19,863 bases of DNA from an uncultured Opitutales bacterium. GTDB lineage: Bacteria; Verrucomicrobiota; Verrucomicrobiia; Opitutales; UBA9783. The stretch is taken from contig CAKUXH010000005.1 of NCBI GenBank assembly GCA_934700265.1, positions 1-19,863 of the forward strand, in the 5' to 3' direction. Under the pieces are notes generated by a model, which was not told the DNA's origin, made no database searches, and was given only the letters and a program-made list of their open reading frames with translations. A program made the translations under genes and the position numbers. Below are positions 1-10,071 of the stretch, piece by piece (positions within the stretch are counted from its first letter, which is position 1; each line of letters starts with the position of its first letter).

Positions 1-383
1 ACTCTGAATGCATCATCAAAAACTCTTTTTGATTGAGCATATCGCTTTGTTCCAAAGTATAAATACTCTACAAGTTGTAAACAGTCTTTAAATAAATTAT
101 TATTCAAAACTTTTTCATTCACACTTATTTGTTCAACACCTTCATTTATAATTAACATAGGTCCTGTATTGGAATTTATAGGCGCTTTCTCTGGAACTAT
201 CATCGAAACATCTTTTTCTGGAACTTTTTGTGATAGGTCAGATACGTTGGTAATTTTTTCTGAAGATGAAAATACATCATCGTAATGAAATGCATGTTTT
301 TCTTTCGAATCACTAGCTTGTTGTACGGCCTGTACTTGCCCCAGGCTAAACATCCCTAATACTGTAAAAAATAATATTTTCAT
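1..383 (-). CDS. Secreted protein of unknown function (5' part; cut by window edge)
   Basis: I do not recognise this gene. An open frame runs from ATG at 383 to the window edge, giving about 127 residues with no stop. The N-terminus (MKILFFTVLGMFSLGQVQA, then VQQ) is a typical Sec signal peptide with a small-residue cleavage site near residue 19, so the product is probably exported. The next part is polar and low in complexity (many Ser, Lys and Glu). The last 35 residues before the edge (around LVEYLYFGTKRYAQSKRVF) look like an amphipathic helical region. No earlier start is possible: the upstream ATG at 403 meets a stop after three codons. There is no clear Shine-Dalgarno sequence. The gene lies downstream of groEL on the same strand but beyond the groEL terminator, so it probably has its own promoter. 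The frame, start and signal peptide are seen directly; the function is unknown. Confidence 0.75.
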   Translation of the reverse strand, partial: MKILFFTVLGMFSLGQVQAVQQASDSKEKHAFHYDDVFSSSEKITNVSDLSQKVPEKDVSMIVPEKAPINSNTGPMLIINEGVEQISVNEKVLNNNLFKDCLQLVEYLYFGTKRYAQSKRVFDDAFR

Positions 384-390
384 ATACTTT

Positions 391-420
391 ATATTAGAAG
401 CATATTTTATGCCAGGCAAA
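391..420 (-). promoter_or_regulatory. Candidate promoter of the left-edge secreted-protein gene
   Basis: On the minus strand a TTGCCT box (419-414) is followed after 17 nt by TAATAT (396-391), a fair sigma-70-type pair. TAATAT lies 7 nt before the ATG, which would make the transcript essentially leaderless. The same stretch holds CTGGCAT-N4-ATGC, with GG and GC exactly 12 nt apart as in a sigma-54 promoter, but with a T for C in the -24 box and an A in the -12 box. Both readings are sequence matches only. Confidence 0.3.
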
Positions 421-481
421 CCCACCATTACATAAAAAATAAAAATATTTGAACATGCATTTAGATACGTAAAAAAAGCAA

Positions 482-512
482 AAAAGGCCAATCCTTTTTA
501 GATTGACCTTTT
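482..512 (-). terminator. Intrinsic terminator of the dnaK-groES-groEL operon
   Basis: AAAAGGTCAATC (512-501) pairs with GATTGGCCTTTT (493-482) in the minus-strand transcript. This gives a 12-bp stem with one U-G wobble and a 7-nt loop. The stem runs into a U-rich tail at 485-481, with a second T run at 477-471. On the plus strand the wobble becomes a C-A mismatch, so the element favours the groEL direction. It sits 18 nt past the groEL stop. Confidence 0.85.
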
Positions 513-529
513 CCTAGCTAAAAGCGATA

Positions 530-2176
<1,647 letters not shown>

Positions 2177-2473
2177 TTATTTATTAATGATTCCTAAGAT
2201 ATCATCTTCGCGTAACAATGTGTATTTTTCGTCACCGAATTTAACTTCTGTTCCTCCATATTTGCTAATTAAAACACGATCACCAACCTTGACTTGGAAA
2301 GCAACAACATGGCCATCCTTATCTGTTTTTCCTGTGCCTAAAGCAATTACTTCGGCTTCTTGTGGTTTTTCTTTAGCGGAATCTGGAATAATAATTCCGC
2401 CTTTGATTTGTTCAACATCCTCAATCATCTTAACGAGGACGCGATCTCCAATAGGTTGTATTTTTACTGACAT
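2177..2473 (-). CDS. groES: Co-chaperonin GroES (10 kDa, Hsp10)
   Basis: GroES is the heptameric lid of the GroEL folding chamber. The 98-residue product has the family's opening ([12 protein letters not shown]), the mobile-loop region and following strand ([20 protein letters not shown]), and the dome and core strands ending in [12 protein letters not shown] good Shine-Dalgarno AGGAGA (2486-2481) lies 7 nt before the ATG. The gene sits 24 bp after the dnaK stop and 9 bp before groEL. No CIRCE element (TTAGCACTC-N9-GAGTGCTAA) is seen in that gap, so expression probably depends on the promoter upstream of dnaK. Confidence 0.98.
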   Translation of the reverse strand: MSVKIQPIGDRVLVKMIEDVEQIKGGIIIPDSAKEKPQEAEVIALGTGKTDKDGHVVAFQVKVGDRVLISKYGGTEVKFGDEKYTLLREDDILGIINK

Positions 2474-2497
2474 AAATTTCTCTCCTATTTAAAAAAG

Positions 2498-4453
2498 TTA
2501 CTTCTTACTTCCATCATCAACAACTTCGAAATCAGCGTCAACAACATTTCCATCTGCTTTTTTCTCATTTGGTTGTTCCGATTGAGCCCCTGCTTGTCCA
2601 GCATTTGCTGAAGTATTGGCTTGATTTGCATTGGCATACATCGCATGACCAATTTCTTGCAAAGAATTCATCAAGTCTGTTTCTTTTGCTTTCAAAGTTT
2701 CAAGATCAACATCCTTATTTTCTAATGTCTTCTTTGCTTCAGCCAATCTACCTTCCAAAGCTTGCTTCTTATCCGCAGGAAGTTTATCTCCAAATTCTTT
2801 CATTTGTTTTTCGGCTTGATAAACCAAGTTGTCTAAACGATTGAACACTTCTACACGTTCACGTTCCTTTTTATCTTGATCGGCAAATTGCTCTGCTTCT
2901 TTACGTAAACGTTCAACCTCATCATCTGATAATCCTGAAGAACCAGAAATCGTAATGCTCTGATCTTTTCCGGTAGCAACATCTTTAGCTGTTACATGCA
3001 AAATACCACTTGCATCGATATCGAAGGTAACTTCAATTTTAGGTTCACCACGTGGAGCCATAGGAATCCCTTCCAAACGGAACATACCCAAAGATTTATT
3101 ATCTTTCGCCAACGAACGTTCTCCTTGCAATACGTGAATATCTACTGCTGTTTGATTATCTGCATACGTTGAGAAAGTTTGCGACTTTTTAGTTGGAATT
3201 GTTGTATTACGATCAATCATCGGTGTCGAAATACCACCTGCTGTCTCAATACCCAAGGTTAACGGTGTTACATCCAAAAGTAAGACATCGCTTACATCTC
3301 CCTTTAACACACCCCCTTGAATAGAAGCACCAACTGCAACAACTTCATCTGGATTTACACCCTTATGAGCAGGCTTTCCAGCTAAACTGTTTGCCATTTC
3401 AACAACTTTTGGTGAACGTGTCATACCACCTACCAAGACAAGCTCGTCAATCTTGCTAGCATCAATTCCAGCATCCTTTAAGCAAGCGTAGAATGGAGCC
3501 TTTAAACGTTCATACAAATTATCACAGATCTGTTCTAATTTAGCACGTGAAAGATGTACATTTAAATGCTTTGGTCCGTTGGCATCTGCAGTAATAAACG
3601 GCAAGTTAATATCCGTTTCTTGAGCAGAAGATAAAGCAATTTTAGCTTTTTCAGCTTCCTCTTTCAAACGCTGACGTGCCATAGGATCTTTGATCAAATC
3701 AATACCATTTTCCTTCTTAAATGTATCTGCTAACCAACGAATAATCGCTTCATCCCAGTCATCACCACCGAGCAATGTATCACCATTTGTTGCTTTTACC
3801 TCAAATACACCATCACCTATTTCCAAAACAGAAACATCGAATGTTCCTCCTCCAACGTCGAACACTGCGATTACTTCGTCTTTTTTCTTATCCAAACCAT
3901 ACGCCAAAGAAGCTGCGGTTGGTTCATTGATAATACGTAAAACTTCTAAACCTGCGATTGCTCCTGCATCTTTTGTCGCTTGACGTTGAGAATCATTAAA
4001 GTAAGCTGGCACTGTAATAACAGCCTGTTTAATTGGTTCACCTAAGTAAGCTTCTGCATCTGCCTTTAATTTTGCTAAAACCATTGCAGAAATTTGTTCT
4101 GGAGCGAACCGTTCTACTTTATCTCCTACATGACATTCAATCCAAGCATCTCCATTCTTACCTTCAACAACTTTGTAGGGTAAGTGTTTCAGCATATCTT
4201 GAATCTCACTAAATTTACGACCAATAAGCCGCTTTGCAGAGAAAATTGTATTTTGAGGATTTGTAATAGCCTGACGTTTTGCTGCTTGACCAACCAAACG
4301 CTCACCTGTCTTTGTAAAAGCGACAATCGATGGTGTTGTACGTGCACCTTCAGCATTAGGGATTACAACCGGCTCTCCGCCTTCCATGACTGACATACAC
4401 GAATTTGTTGTTCCTAAATCTATTCCTAAAACTTTTCCTGTTACTTTACTCAT
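2498..4453 (-). CDS. dnaK: Molecular chaperone DnaK (Hsp70)
   Basis: DnaK is the cytoplasmic Hsp70 that binds exposed hydrophobic segments in an ATP-controlled cycle with DnaJ and GrpE. The protein has 651 residues, slightly longer than the E. coli protein. The phosphate-binding motif GIDLGTTNS is at residues 10-18. A second nucleotide-site motif ([11 protein letters not shown]) and the adenosine-site motif (LVGGMTRSP) follow. The substrate-binding domain begins after [11 protein letters not shown], and the acidic tail ends [13 protein letters not shown]. The N-terminus carries a short extension (MSKVTGK) before the canonical start. The ATG at 4453 is the only usable start, with an AAGG ribosome site only 4 nt away. 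The gene is first in the operon with groES and groEL; grpE and dnaJ are not adjacent. Identity is certain. Confidence 0.99.
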   Translation of the reverse strand: MSKVTGKVLGIDLGTTNSCMSVMEGGEPVVIPNAEGARTTPSIVAFTKTGERLVGQAAKRQAITNPQNTIFSAKRLIGRKFSEIQDMLKHLPYKVVEGKNGDAWIECHVGDKVERFAPEQISAMVLAKLKADAEAYLGEPIKQAVITVPAYFNDSQRQATKDAGAIAGLEVLRIINEPTAASLAYGLDKKKDEVIAVFDVGGGTFDVSVLEIGDGVFEVKATNGDTLLGGDDWDEAIIRWLADTFKKENGIDLIKDPMARQRLKEEAEKAKIALSSAQETDINLPFITADANGPKHLNVHLSRAKLEQICDNLYERLKAPFYACLKDAGIDASKIDELVLVGGMTRSPKVVEMANSLAGKPAHKGVNPDEVVAVGASIQGGVLKGDVSDVLLLDVTPLTLGIETAGGISTPMIDRNTTIPTKKSQTFSTYADNQTAVDIHVLQGERSLAKDNKSLGMFRLEGIPMAPRGEPKIEVTFDIDASGILHVTAKDVATGKDQSITISGSSGLSDDEVERLRKEAEQFADQDKKERERVEVFNRLDNLVYQAEKQMKEFGDKLPADKKQALEGRLAEAKKTLENKDVDLETLKAKETDLMNSLQEIGHAMYANANQANTSANAGQAGAQSEQPNEKKADGNVVDADFEVVDDGSKK

Positions 4454-4464
4454 GATACCTTACT

Positions 4465-4610
4465 ATTGTGCAAAAATCGTGCCAAAATTAAAAAACTGCA
4501 TAAAATTCACATTTCTTTTATTTCTCCAATTTTTATTCGCTCAAATATTGTGCCAAATTGACACAATAGTGACAAATTTTGTGCCAAAACTTACAAAATG
4601 GCACACTTTT
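4465..4610 (-). promoter_or_regulatory. dnaK operon control region with repeated TTGGCACAA elements
   Basis: On the dnaK strand TTGGCAC occurs three times, beginning at 4587, 4556 and 4485, and GTGTGCCA (4606-4599) is an inverted copy. ATTGTGTCA-ATT-TGGCACAAT (4567-4547) is a near-perfect palindrome with one mismatch. TGTGCCA-N12-TGGCACA (4605-4580) is a perfect inverted repeat. A candidate housekeeping promoter, TTGTCA (4575-4570)-N17-CACAAT (4552-4547), overlaps the palindrome, as expected for an operator. The arrangement is neither CIRCE nor HAIR. That these repeats regulate the chaperone operon is an inference from position and symmetry. Confidence 0.55.
4468..4485 (-). promoter_or_regulatory. 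Sigma-54-type -24/-12 element upstream of dnaK
   Basis: TTGGCACGATTTTTGCAC matches the sigma-54 consensus TTGGCACG-N4-TTGCW exactly. GG is at 4483-4482 and GC at 4471-4470, spaced 12 nt as required. Transcription would start near 4458, only about 5 nt before the dnaK ATG, and would exclude most of the AAGG ribosome site. Similar elements ending in TTGT (from 4587) and TTGA (from 4556) lie upstream with the same spacing but lack the conserved C of the -12 box. Actual use by sigma-54 is unproven, and no rpoN or enhancer-binding protein gene is in the window. Confidence 0.45.
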
Positions 4611-4620
4611 GTAATACATC

Positions 4621-4834
4621 TCATATATATTTTTAAATTTGAATCTACAGAAAGTTAAAAGATTTATATTACATAAACGATAAAATTAATACCGAATACT
4701 TTGTGAATACAAATATAGTAGCAAGAACTTAATAATTCAGTAAAACAAACATTTTCTCTATTACTAGGTTTCATAAAACCTTGTTTCTCATATCTATGAT
4801 ATTCTACATCTTTTTATTTTTCAATAAAAAACAC
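4621..4834. other. AT-rich intergenic spacer with no gene recognised
   Basis: This stretch lies between the divergent dnaK control region and the promoter of the secreted-protein pair. I see no open frame with coding features, tRNA or convincing RNA structure. A small hairpin (AGGTTT-CATA-AAACCT, 4766-4781) is present, but its 6-bp stem is too short to interpret. Confidence 0.5.
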
Positions 4835-4862
4835 TTGACAAAACATTACTAATACTCATGAT
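4835..4862 (+). promoter_or_regulatory. Candidate promoter of the secreted-protein pair
   Basis: A perfect -35 box TTGACA (4835-4840) is followed after 16 nt by CATGAT (4857-4862), which matches TATAAT at four of six positions. The ATG of the next gene lies 9 nt after the -10 box, so the transcript would begin about 2-3 nt before the start codon. There is no Shine-Dalgarno sequence upstream of that ATG, which fits a leaderless message. Confidence 0.45.
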
Positions 4863-4871
4863 GTCAAAGAT

Positions 4872-5450
4872 ATGAAAAGGAGATTGTTATTTGTATTCAT
4901 ATGTTGTTTTACATTTAAATTTCATAATTTAAATGGAGCGTGGGAAGATTTAACAGACGAGAATAGTGTTTTTTTAGCTACAATTAGAACAAATTATGGA
5001 TTAGAAGATAATTATAGTTCCGAAATAATTAATGCGGTATTTGATTACGTAACAGCCCCAGAGAAAGGAATAGAAGATATAATACAAGGTGTTGATATTT
5101 TATTATATTTTGGAAACACATTCCTACTGTCCGGAGCAACAAATGATTTTCATTTGGTCCAAAAGAAATTGCGTACCTTAATAACGAAAATCACAAAACT
5201 AAAACGGTGGTCAGTTAAGGATCACGTTATTTTTTTACTACAACGATTGCCGGATGATTGTAAGAATGAAGGAGAGTATCATTTAGGCCGTTGGTCTTAT
5301 GTTAATAAACCCGGGCGTGTTTACCTGCTAATTAAAGAATTATCTGAAATTCATTTTAAAATTCCAGAAAACAGAAAAACTATCGAGGAAATTTGTAATA
5401 AATTTCTAAGTCAATATAATGCATTCCAAAACCCATATGATGATGAATAA
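4872..5450 (+). CDS. Secreted protein of unknown function (192 aa)
   Basis: I do not recognise this family. The protein starts with a Sec-type signal peptide: a basic MKRR, then hydrophobic LLFVFICCFTF, with possible cleavage after NLNGA near residue 23. The mature part is about 170 residues, mixed alpha-helical in character, with no metal-binding or catalytic motif that I can name. It contains two Cys residues after the signal, apart from those within it. Base composition is very AT-rich compared with the neighbouring secA and dnaK genes. The 3' end overlaps the start of the downstream metallo-beta-lactamase-fold gene, so the two are probably translationally coupled and may act together outside the cytoplasm. 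The start is chosen because it opens directly into the signal peptide; the ATGs at 4858 and 4861 run out of frame to a stop after a few codons. The function is unknown. Confidence 0.8.
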   Translation: MKRRLLFVFICCFTFKFHNLNGAWEDLTDENSVFLATIRTNYGLEDNYSSEIINAVFDYVTAPEKGIEDIIQGVDILLYFGNTFLLSGATNDFHLVQKKLRTLITKITKLKRWSVKDHVIFLLQRLPDDCKNEGEYHLGRWSYVNKPGRVYLLIKELSEIHFKIPENRKTIEEICNKFLSQYNAFQNPYDDE

Positions 5451-7038
5451 AATTTATTCGTTTATTGTAATTTGCTTTCTTAACTTAAACTTCTGCTCGG
5501 CAAGTTCTGAAAAAATGATCATAGATCTAAAAATAGAAGAACAAGAAGAAGTTTCAACCAGTTCTAACTCTTCGCAAGGAAAAGAAAAAGGTATTATACC
5601 TATATCGGAAGATAAATTTTTAAAAACAATAAAAGAAGGCGTAACTGATAATACTTTACATTGTTTTGTGTTTAATATTGGTCAAGGGAATTTTATTGTC
5701 TTAAAATTTAATCAAAATATAATGATTATAGATTGTGGATTCCAAAATGCCACAAAAGAATCTTGTGGTAATTTTTTTAAAACAAATGAAAATACCATTG
5801 AAAGTATTTTTAAACAATCATCTATTAAAGCTGTTGTAGTAACTCATCCAGACGCTGATCATTATAATTGTTTAAAATATTTATTGGGAACAAGAAAACT
5901 TGACGAAAAGTGTGTTTTTATAACAGGTCGGGAAGGCGAAGAAGATTATAATTTTTTTAAAAAACTCCCTAAAGAAAAGCATGTCTTGTATGCAGTTGAA
6001 AGCTATACTTTATATAACGATGCTAGCATAGCTTTAACAATGGCGTTATTTGGTCAATCCAACAATAACGGGACAATAGAAATATTAGAACCAGCTTATA
6101 AAATTGAGGCAAAAGACACAAATTCTCATAGTTTAATTTTAAAAGTTACTTACGACAAACAATCCATTTTATTTACAGGAGATGCAACAAAAGCAACTTT
6201 TGAAGCAATCTATGGAGACACAAAAAATGAACAAGTGAAAAATCTTTCCATAAAAAACCGTTTAGCACTTAAAAGTGTTAATTTCTTAATAAGTCCTCAT
6301 CATGGAGCCAGTTCTGCGGAAAGTAATTTATGGTTAATGCATGTTAATGCAAAAAATTTTTACAATTTTGTCGGTACAATTTTTTGTGCTTCCAATGATA
6401 CGCAACATGGTCATCCTGGCAAATACATCGATACAATTGCTTTTGAAAATAAAACTTTCGGCCATGAATTTAAATATTATTATGCCAAAAATCAAAATTC
6501 TCGCCAAAAAGCCTCTCATGAACCCATTTGGGTAACTGGCTTAACTACTTACGCTTATTGGTTAAAATTATCACCAGAAGATGGTATGCAGATTTTTAAT
6601 GACTTAAACGGGGAATTTTATACCTTGTTAACCAAAGATGGTTGGTCATTAAAAATGCAAACTATTTATGACGATTTGAAAAAAGATAATGTCCCAGAAG
6701 CAACATGGGGTATTTTATTGCAGAACCCTAGAAAATGGAAATGTCGCAACGGTAAAGGACAGATATTATCTGAGGCTCTATATGCTAACGAAAACAAAAA
6801 ATTTGAGTGGAACATATCCTCCAACATTAAACGATATTTAGAAATTATATTACACAAAGAACATTCTTTACATAAATATTACGCAGCAACTTTAACATCT
6901 AATAATTTAGTAAAAAGGTACTTTAAATTTCCAGAAAATCCCATACAAGACTTAACGAAAGCATTAAAAGAGTTCCAACAAGAAGTTTTAAAAAGAAAAG
7001 CATCCACAGCAAGTAATTTTGACTTTATAAAAGAATAG
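5437..7038 (+). CDS. Secreted ComEC-type metallo-beta-lactamase-fold hydrolase
   Basis: This is a stand-alone enzyme of the MBL fold, closest in motifs to the C-terminal MBL domain of the DNA-uptake protein ComEC. Numbering from ATG 5437 gives 533 residues. A signal peptide covers residues 1 to about 23 (NKIYSFIVICFLNLNFCSAS), followed by a Ser/Glu-rich linker. Motifs in order are NIGQGN (80-85, compare DVGQGD in ComEC), metal site THPDADH (136-142), FTGDA (246-250), SPHHGASS (286-293) and HGHP (324-327). All expected metal-ligand positions are present. About 200 C-terminal residues after the fold are unfamiliar. No ComEC membrane domain is attached, so DNA transport by this protein alone is unlikely. 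The signal peptide suggests periplasmic or extracellular hydrolysis of a phosphodiester or related substrate; that is an inference. Three adjacent ATGs (5437, 5440, 5443) overlap the upstream stop. A more upstream in-frame ATG at 5419 is possible but would lengthen the signal peptide. Confidence 0.85.
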   Translation: MMMNKIYSFIVICFLNLNFCSASSEKMIIDLKIEEQEEVSTSSNSSQGKEKGIIPISEDKFLKTIKEGVTDNTLHCFVFNIGQGNFIVLKFNQNIMIIDCGFQNATKESCGNFFKTNENTIESIFKQSSIKAVVVTHPDADHYNCLKYLLGTRKLDEKCVFITGREGEEDYNFFKKLPKEKHVLYAVESYTLYNDASIALTMALFGQSNNNGTIEILEPAYKIEAKDTNSHSLILKVTYDKQSILFTGDATKATFEAIYGDTKNEQVKNLSIKNRLALKSVNFLISPHHGASSAESNLWLMHVNAKNFYNFVGTIFCASNDTQHGHPGKYIDTIAFENKTFGHEFKYYYAKNQNSRQKASHEPIWVTGLTTYAYWLKLSPEDGMQIFNDLNGEFYTLLTKDGWSLKMQTIYDDLKKDNVPEATWGILLQNPRKWKCRNGKGQILSEALYANENKKFEWNISSNIKRYLEIILHKEHSLHKYYAATLTSNNLVKRYFKFPENPIQDLTKALKEFQQEVLKRKASTASNFDFIKE

Positions 7039-7065
7039 CTTTTTATGACTTATATTAGAGGTATA

Positions 7066-7098
7066 TTTTATAAAAAAAGAGTCGCTTTTTTTATAAAA
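7066..7098 (+). terminator. 33-bp AT-rich palindrome, probable terminator after the secreted-protein pair
   Basis: A perfect 14-bp inverted repeat, TTTTATAAAAAAAG (7066-7079) and its complement (7085-7098), surrounds the 5-nt loop AGTCG. The descending arm holds seven consecutive Ts, so transcripts would form a hairpin closed by a G-C pair with a U run inside the stem. It lies 28 nt after the stop of the hydrolase gene and just before the secA -10 box. The very low GC content makes its strength as a terminator uncertain. Confidence 0.5.
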
Positions 7099-7117
7099 AT
7101 ATCCAAAATATATAGAA

Positions 7118-7123
7118 TATAAT
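7118..7123 (+). promoter_or_regulatory. Candidate -10 box of secA
   Basis: A perfect TATAAT lies 9 nt before the secA ATG. No good -35 box is visible at the right distance; that position falls in the A-rich end of the palindrome. A start about 6-7 nt after this box would give secA a leader of only about 3 nt, and no Shine-Dalgarno sequence is present. Confidence 0.4.
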
Positions 7124-7132
7124 TATAAGCTT

Positions 7133-10069
7133 ATGTTTAAAAATTTACTGAAATGTTTTATTGGGCGACACTATAAAAAATTCCAAAAAGAATGTAAGCC
7201 CATTGTTGCAAAAATTAATGCGATTGAGCAACAATTACAAAATCTTACAGATGAACAATTAAAAGCACAAACAGATTCTTTTAAAAGTCGTTATACAAAG
7301 GGTGAAACACTCGACAATCTTCTTCCAGAAGCATTCGCAACCGTAAAAAATGCAGCTAGAAGACTTGTAGGAACCCAAGCTGAAGTTTGTGGACATATCA
7401 TGACATGGGATATGATCCATTATGACGTACAACTTATCGGTGGCATTGCACTTCACCGCGGATATATTGCAGAAATGGCCACCGGTGAAGGTAAAACACT
7501 GGTTGCCACCTTACCCTTGTACTTAAATGCTATTACGGGTAAAAACTGCCAATTAGTTACCGTAAATGATTATTTAGCCCGTCGTGACTCCACTTGGATG
7601 GGATATCTTTTTAATTTCTTAGGCGTTTCTGTTGGTTGTATTCAACACGATATGGATCAAAACGAACGTTATGAAGCCTACCGCAAAGACATTACCTATG
7701 GAACCGCTTCTGAATTTGGGTTTGATTATCTCCGAGACAATGGAATGGCCTTTCGTGCAGAAGACCAAGTTCAACGCGATCATTACTTCTGTATCGTCGA
7801 TGAAGTTGACTCTGTTTTAATCGATGAGGCACGTACACCTCTCATTATTTCAGGCGTTGAAGAAGATGACGATTCTGGCAAACTATTCTTACAGCTCGCC
7901 CCTGGTATCAATCGCTTGTATCGCCTACAAAATCAACTGTGCGCTGATCTTATGGAACAAGCTAAACCTTTTTTAACAGAAGGTTTGAAACAAGAAGAAT
8001 TAGAAAAGGGTCTTGAAAAACTTTACCAGGTAAAATTGGCTAATCCTAAAAATCGTTTACTTTTACACACATTGGAAGATGGACGTTTGCGTCGTGCCTT
8101 TGACCGATTCGAAACACAAATGGCCGCCGATTTCAACCGACAACGTGCCTATGATTTAAAAGAAGCGCTCTATTATGTCATTGATGAAAAATTCCATCAA
8201 GCTGACTTAACCGAAAAAGGTCGTACAACATTAAAACCTAACGATGCAGATGCATTCACTTTGCCAGATTTGCCAACAATTTTCAGCGAAATCGAAGGCG
8301 ATACAAAACTTACTCCCCAACAAAAGCAAGGCAAACGACAAGAAGCTGAGAATCTTTATAATAACCGCAGCAGCTCCATTCACTGCATAAGCCAATTATT
8401 ACGCGCTTATACCTTGTACCAAAAAGACGATCAATACATGGTATCAAATGGCCAAGTCATTATTATCGATGAAAATACGGGGCGTGCAATGCCTGGAAGA
8501 CGATGGAGTGATGGCTTGCATCAAGCTATTGAAGCTAAAGAAGGTTTAACTCCTGAAAAGGAATCTAAAACTTACGCCACCATTACACTCCAAAATTATT
8601 TCCGTCTGTATGAAAAATTAGCTGGTATGACTGGTACTGCAGAAACAGAAGCGCAGGAATTTTTTGACATCTATCGCTTGAAGGTCATGGCAATTCCAAC
8701 CCACAAACCATGTATTCGTATTGACGATAATGATGTTATTTATAAAACACGTCGAGCAAAATACAAAGCTGTCATTAAAGATATCGAAGAAGCTTACCAG
8801 CGCGGACAACCAGTACTTGTAGGGACAACATCTGTCGATGCTTCCGAAATTCTAAGCAAAATGCTAAAAAGTATTAAAATTCCGCATAATGTTCTTAATG
8901 CGAAATATCACCAGCAAGAAGCTGAAATTGTTGCAGAAGCAGGCCAAAAAGGCGCTGTAACTATCGCAACCAACATGGCTGGACGTGGAACAGATATCAA
9001 GTTAGGCGAAGGTGTTGCTGAATTAGGAGGTCTCCTAGTACTTGGAACAGAACGCCATGAATCACGTCGTATTGATCGTCAGTTACGTGGACGATGCTCT
9101 CGTCAAGGAGATCCAGGACATTCTAAATTTTATATTTCTTTAGAAGATGATCTCATGCGTCTCTTTGCTAACTCTGGACGTATCGGAGCATTTCTAGAAC
9201 GCTCGATGGAAGAGGATGAAACATTAACCCATCCATTCTTAAACCATTCTATCCAATCAGCTCAGAAAAAAGTAGAACAGCGAAATTATTCCATTCGTAA
9301 ACGTCTACTCCAATATGATGATGTGCTAAATAAGCAACGCGAAATTATTTATAGCTTACGTAACGAAGCCTTGCGTGATGAAAATCCTATAAATCTCATT
9401 TGGGAGTTAATTGACGAAGAAATCTCTCAACGTTTAAACACATTAGAAGCCAGTAATGGAAAATTAGAATACAAGGAAATTTTAATTCAATTTTTCGCTT
9501 GGATAAATCTGCAATTTCCTTTGTTTTTAGAAGTAAAAGATTTTGAAGGAAAATCTTCGAAGGAAATTCATGATACAATTCTAGAAAAAATAAAAGCTTA
9601 CTACGAAACAAAACAATCGATTGAAGGTGAAGAAGTTTCTCGTCAAATTGCACGCTGGGTCTTACTTCGCGCAATTGATAAAAATTGGCAATCCCAGTTA
9701 ACTGAATTAGAGGAATTGCGCCAAAGTGTAAGTCTGCGCAGCTATGGTCAAAAAGACCCTTTGGTTGAATATAAATTTGAAGCTTATCGTTGTTTCGAAC
9801 AAATGATCTCTCAAATGAGGCAAGATATCTGTTTTCAACTTTTCCGCTCATCTACACATGCGGAAAATATTGATGAGCTTATTCAAAAAATTAGCCAGCG
9901 CATTCATTTATCTAACGGAGCTACAGAAACTGAAACACCTAAAAAACCAGAGATAGAACTACCTAAGCCCATAAAAAGGAACTTGCCCAAAGTTGGTCGA
10001 AATGATCCATGCCCATGTGGAAGTGGCAAAAAATTCAAAAAATGTTGTGGTAAAGATCTAGACTTATAA
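7133..10069 (+). CDS. secA: Preprotein translocase ATPase SecA
   Basis: SecA is the motor that pushes signal-peptide proteins through the SecYEG channel. The 978-residue protein shows the full family layout. The N-terminal helix region is followed by Walker A ATGEGKT (116-122). The DEAD-box region ([14 protein letters not shown]) starts at residue 223, and the preprotein cross-linking domain follows. The second helicase domain has [13 protein letters not shown] and the [12 protein letters not shown] motif. The helical scaffold and wing regions come next. The C-terminal SEC-C zinc site ([13 protein letters not shown], Cys at 960, 962, 971 and 972) binds SecB or ribosomes in known homologues. 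crcB follows 2 nt after the stop. The window also encodes SecG, a partner of the same translocase. The start at 7133 is the first Met and matches the usual N-terminus. Identity is certain. Confidence 0.99.
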   Translation: MFKNLLKCFIGRHYKKFQKECKPIVAKINAIEQQLQNLTDEQLKAQTDSFKSRYTKGETLDNLLPEAFATVKNAARRLVGTQAEVCGHIMTWDMIHYDVQLIGGIALHRGYIAEMATGEGKTLVATLPLYLNAITGKNCQLVTVNDYLARRDSTWMGYLFNFLGVSVGCIQHDMDQNERYEAYRKDITYGTASEFGFDYLRDNGMAFRAEDQVQRDHYFCIVDEVDSVLIDEARTPLIISGVEEDDDSGKLFLQLAPGINRLYRLQNQLCADLMEQAKPFLTEGLKQEELEKGLEKLYQVKLANPKNRLLLHTLEDGRLRRAFDRFETQMAADFNRQRAYDLKEALYYVIDEKFHQADLTEKGRTTLKPNDADAFTLPDLPTIFSEIEGDTKLTPQQKQGKRQEAENLYNNRSSSIHCISQLLRAYTLYQKDDQYMVSNGQVIIIDENTGRAMPGRRWSDGLHQAIEAKEGLTPEKESKTYATITLQNYFRLYEKLAGMTGTAETEAQEFFDIYRLKVMAIPTHKPCIRIDDNDVIYKTRRAKYKAVIKDIEEAYQRGQPVLVGTTSVDASEILSKMLKSIKIPHNVLNAKYHQQEAEIVAEAGQKGAVTIATNMAGRGTDIKLGEGVAELGGLLVLGTERHESRRIDRQLRGRCSRQGDPGHSKFYISLEDDLMRLFANSGRIGAFLERSMEEDETLTHPFLNHSIQSAQKKVEQRNYSIRKRLLQYDDVLNKQREIIYSLRNEALRDENPINLIWELIDEEISQRLNTLEASNGKLEYKEILIQFFAWINLQFPLFLEVKDFEGKSSKEIHDTILEKIKAYYETKQSIEGEEVSRQIARWVLLRAIDKNWQSQLTELEELRQSVSLRSYGQKDPLVEYKFEAYRCFEQMISQMRQDICFQLFRSSTHAENIDELIQKISQRIHLSNGATETETPKKPEIELPKPIKRNLPKVGRNDPCPCGSGKKFKKCCGKDLDL

Positions 10070-10071
10070 GC

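Noticed and set aside
4541..4610. CRISPR-like or iteron replication-origin repeat array
   Set aside because: The units are short, irregularly spaced and in both orientations, with no spacers and no cas, dnaA or rep gene nearby; promoter control fits better.
4454..4620. CIRCE (HrcA) or HAIR (HspR) heat-shock operator
   Set aside because: Neither TTAGCACTC-N9-GAGTGCTAA nor CTTGAGT-N7-ACTCAAG is present; the repeats are of a different sequence.
4386..4658. 90-codon plus-strand frame across the dnaK promoter
   Set aside because: It begins inside dnaK in antisense and translates the operator repeats; there is no ribosome site or plausible protein character.
4858..4875. Five-codon upstream frame ending in ATGA overlap with the 192-residue gene
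   Set aside because: There is no ribosome site, and the candidate -10 box overlaps it, so it would probably not be transcribed in full.
9396..9851. 151-codon minus-strand frame inside secA
   Set aside because: It is antisense to the conserved C-terminal part of secA and shows no domain or start signal.
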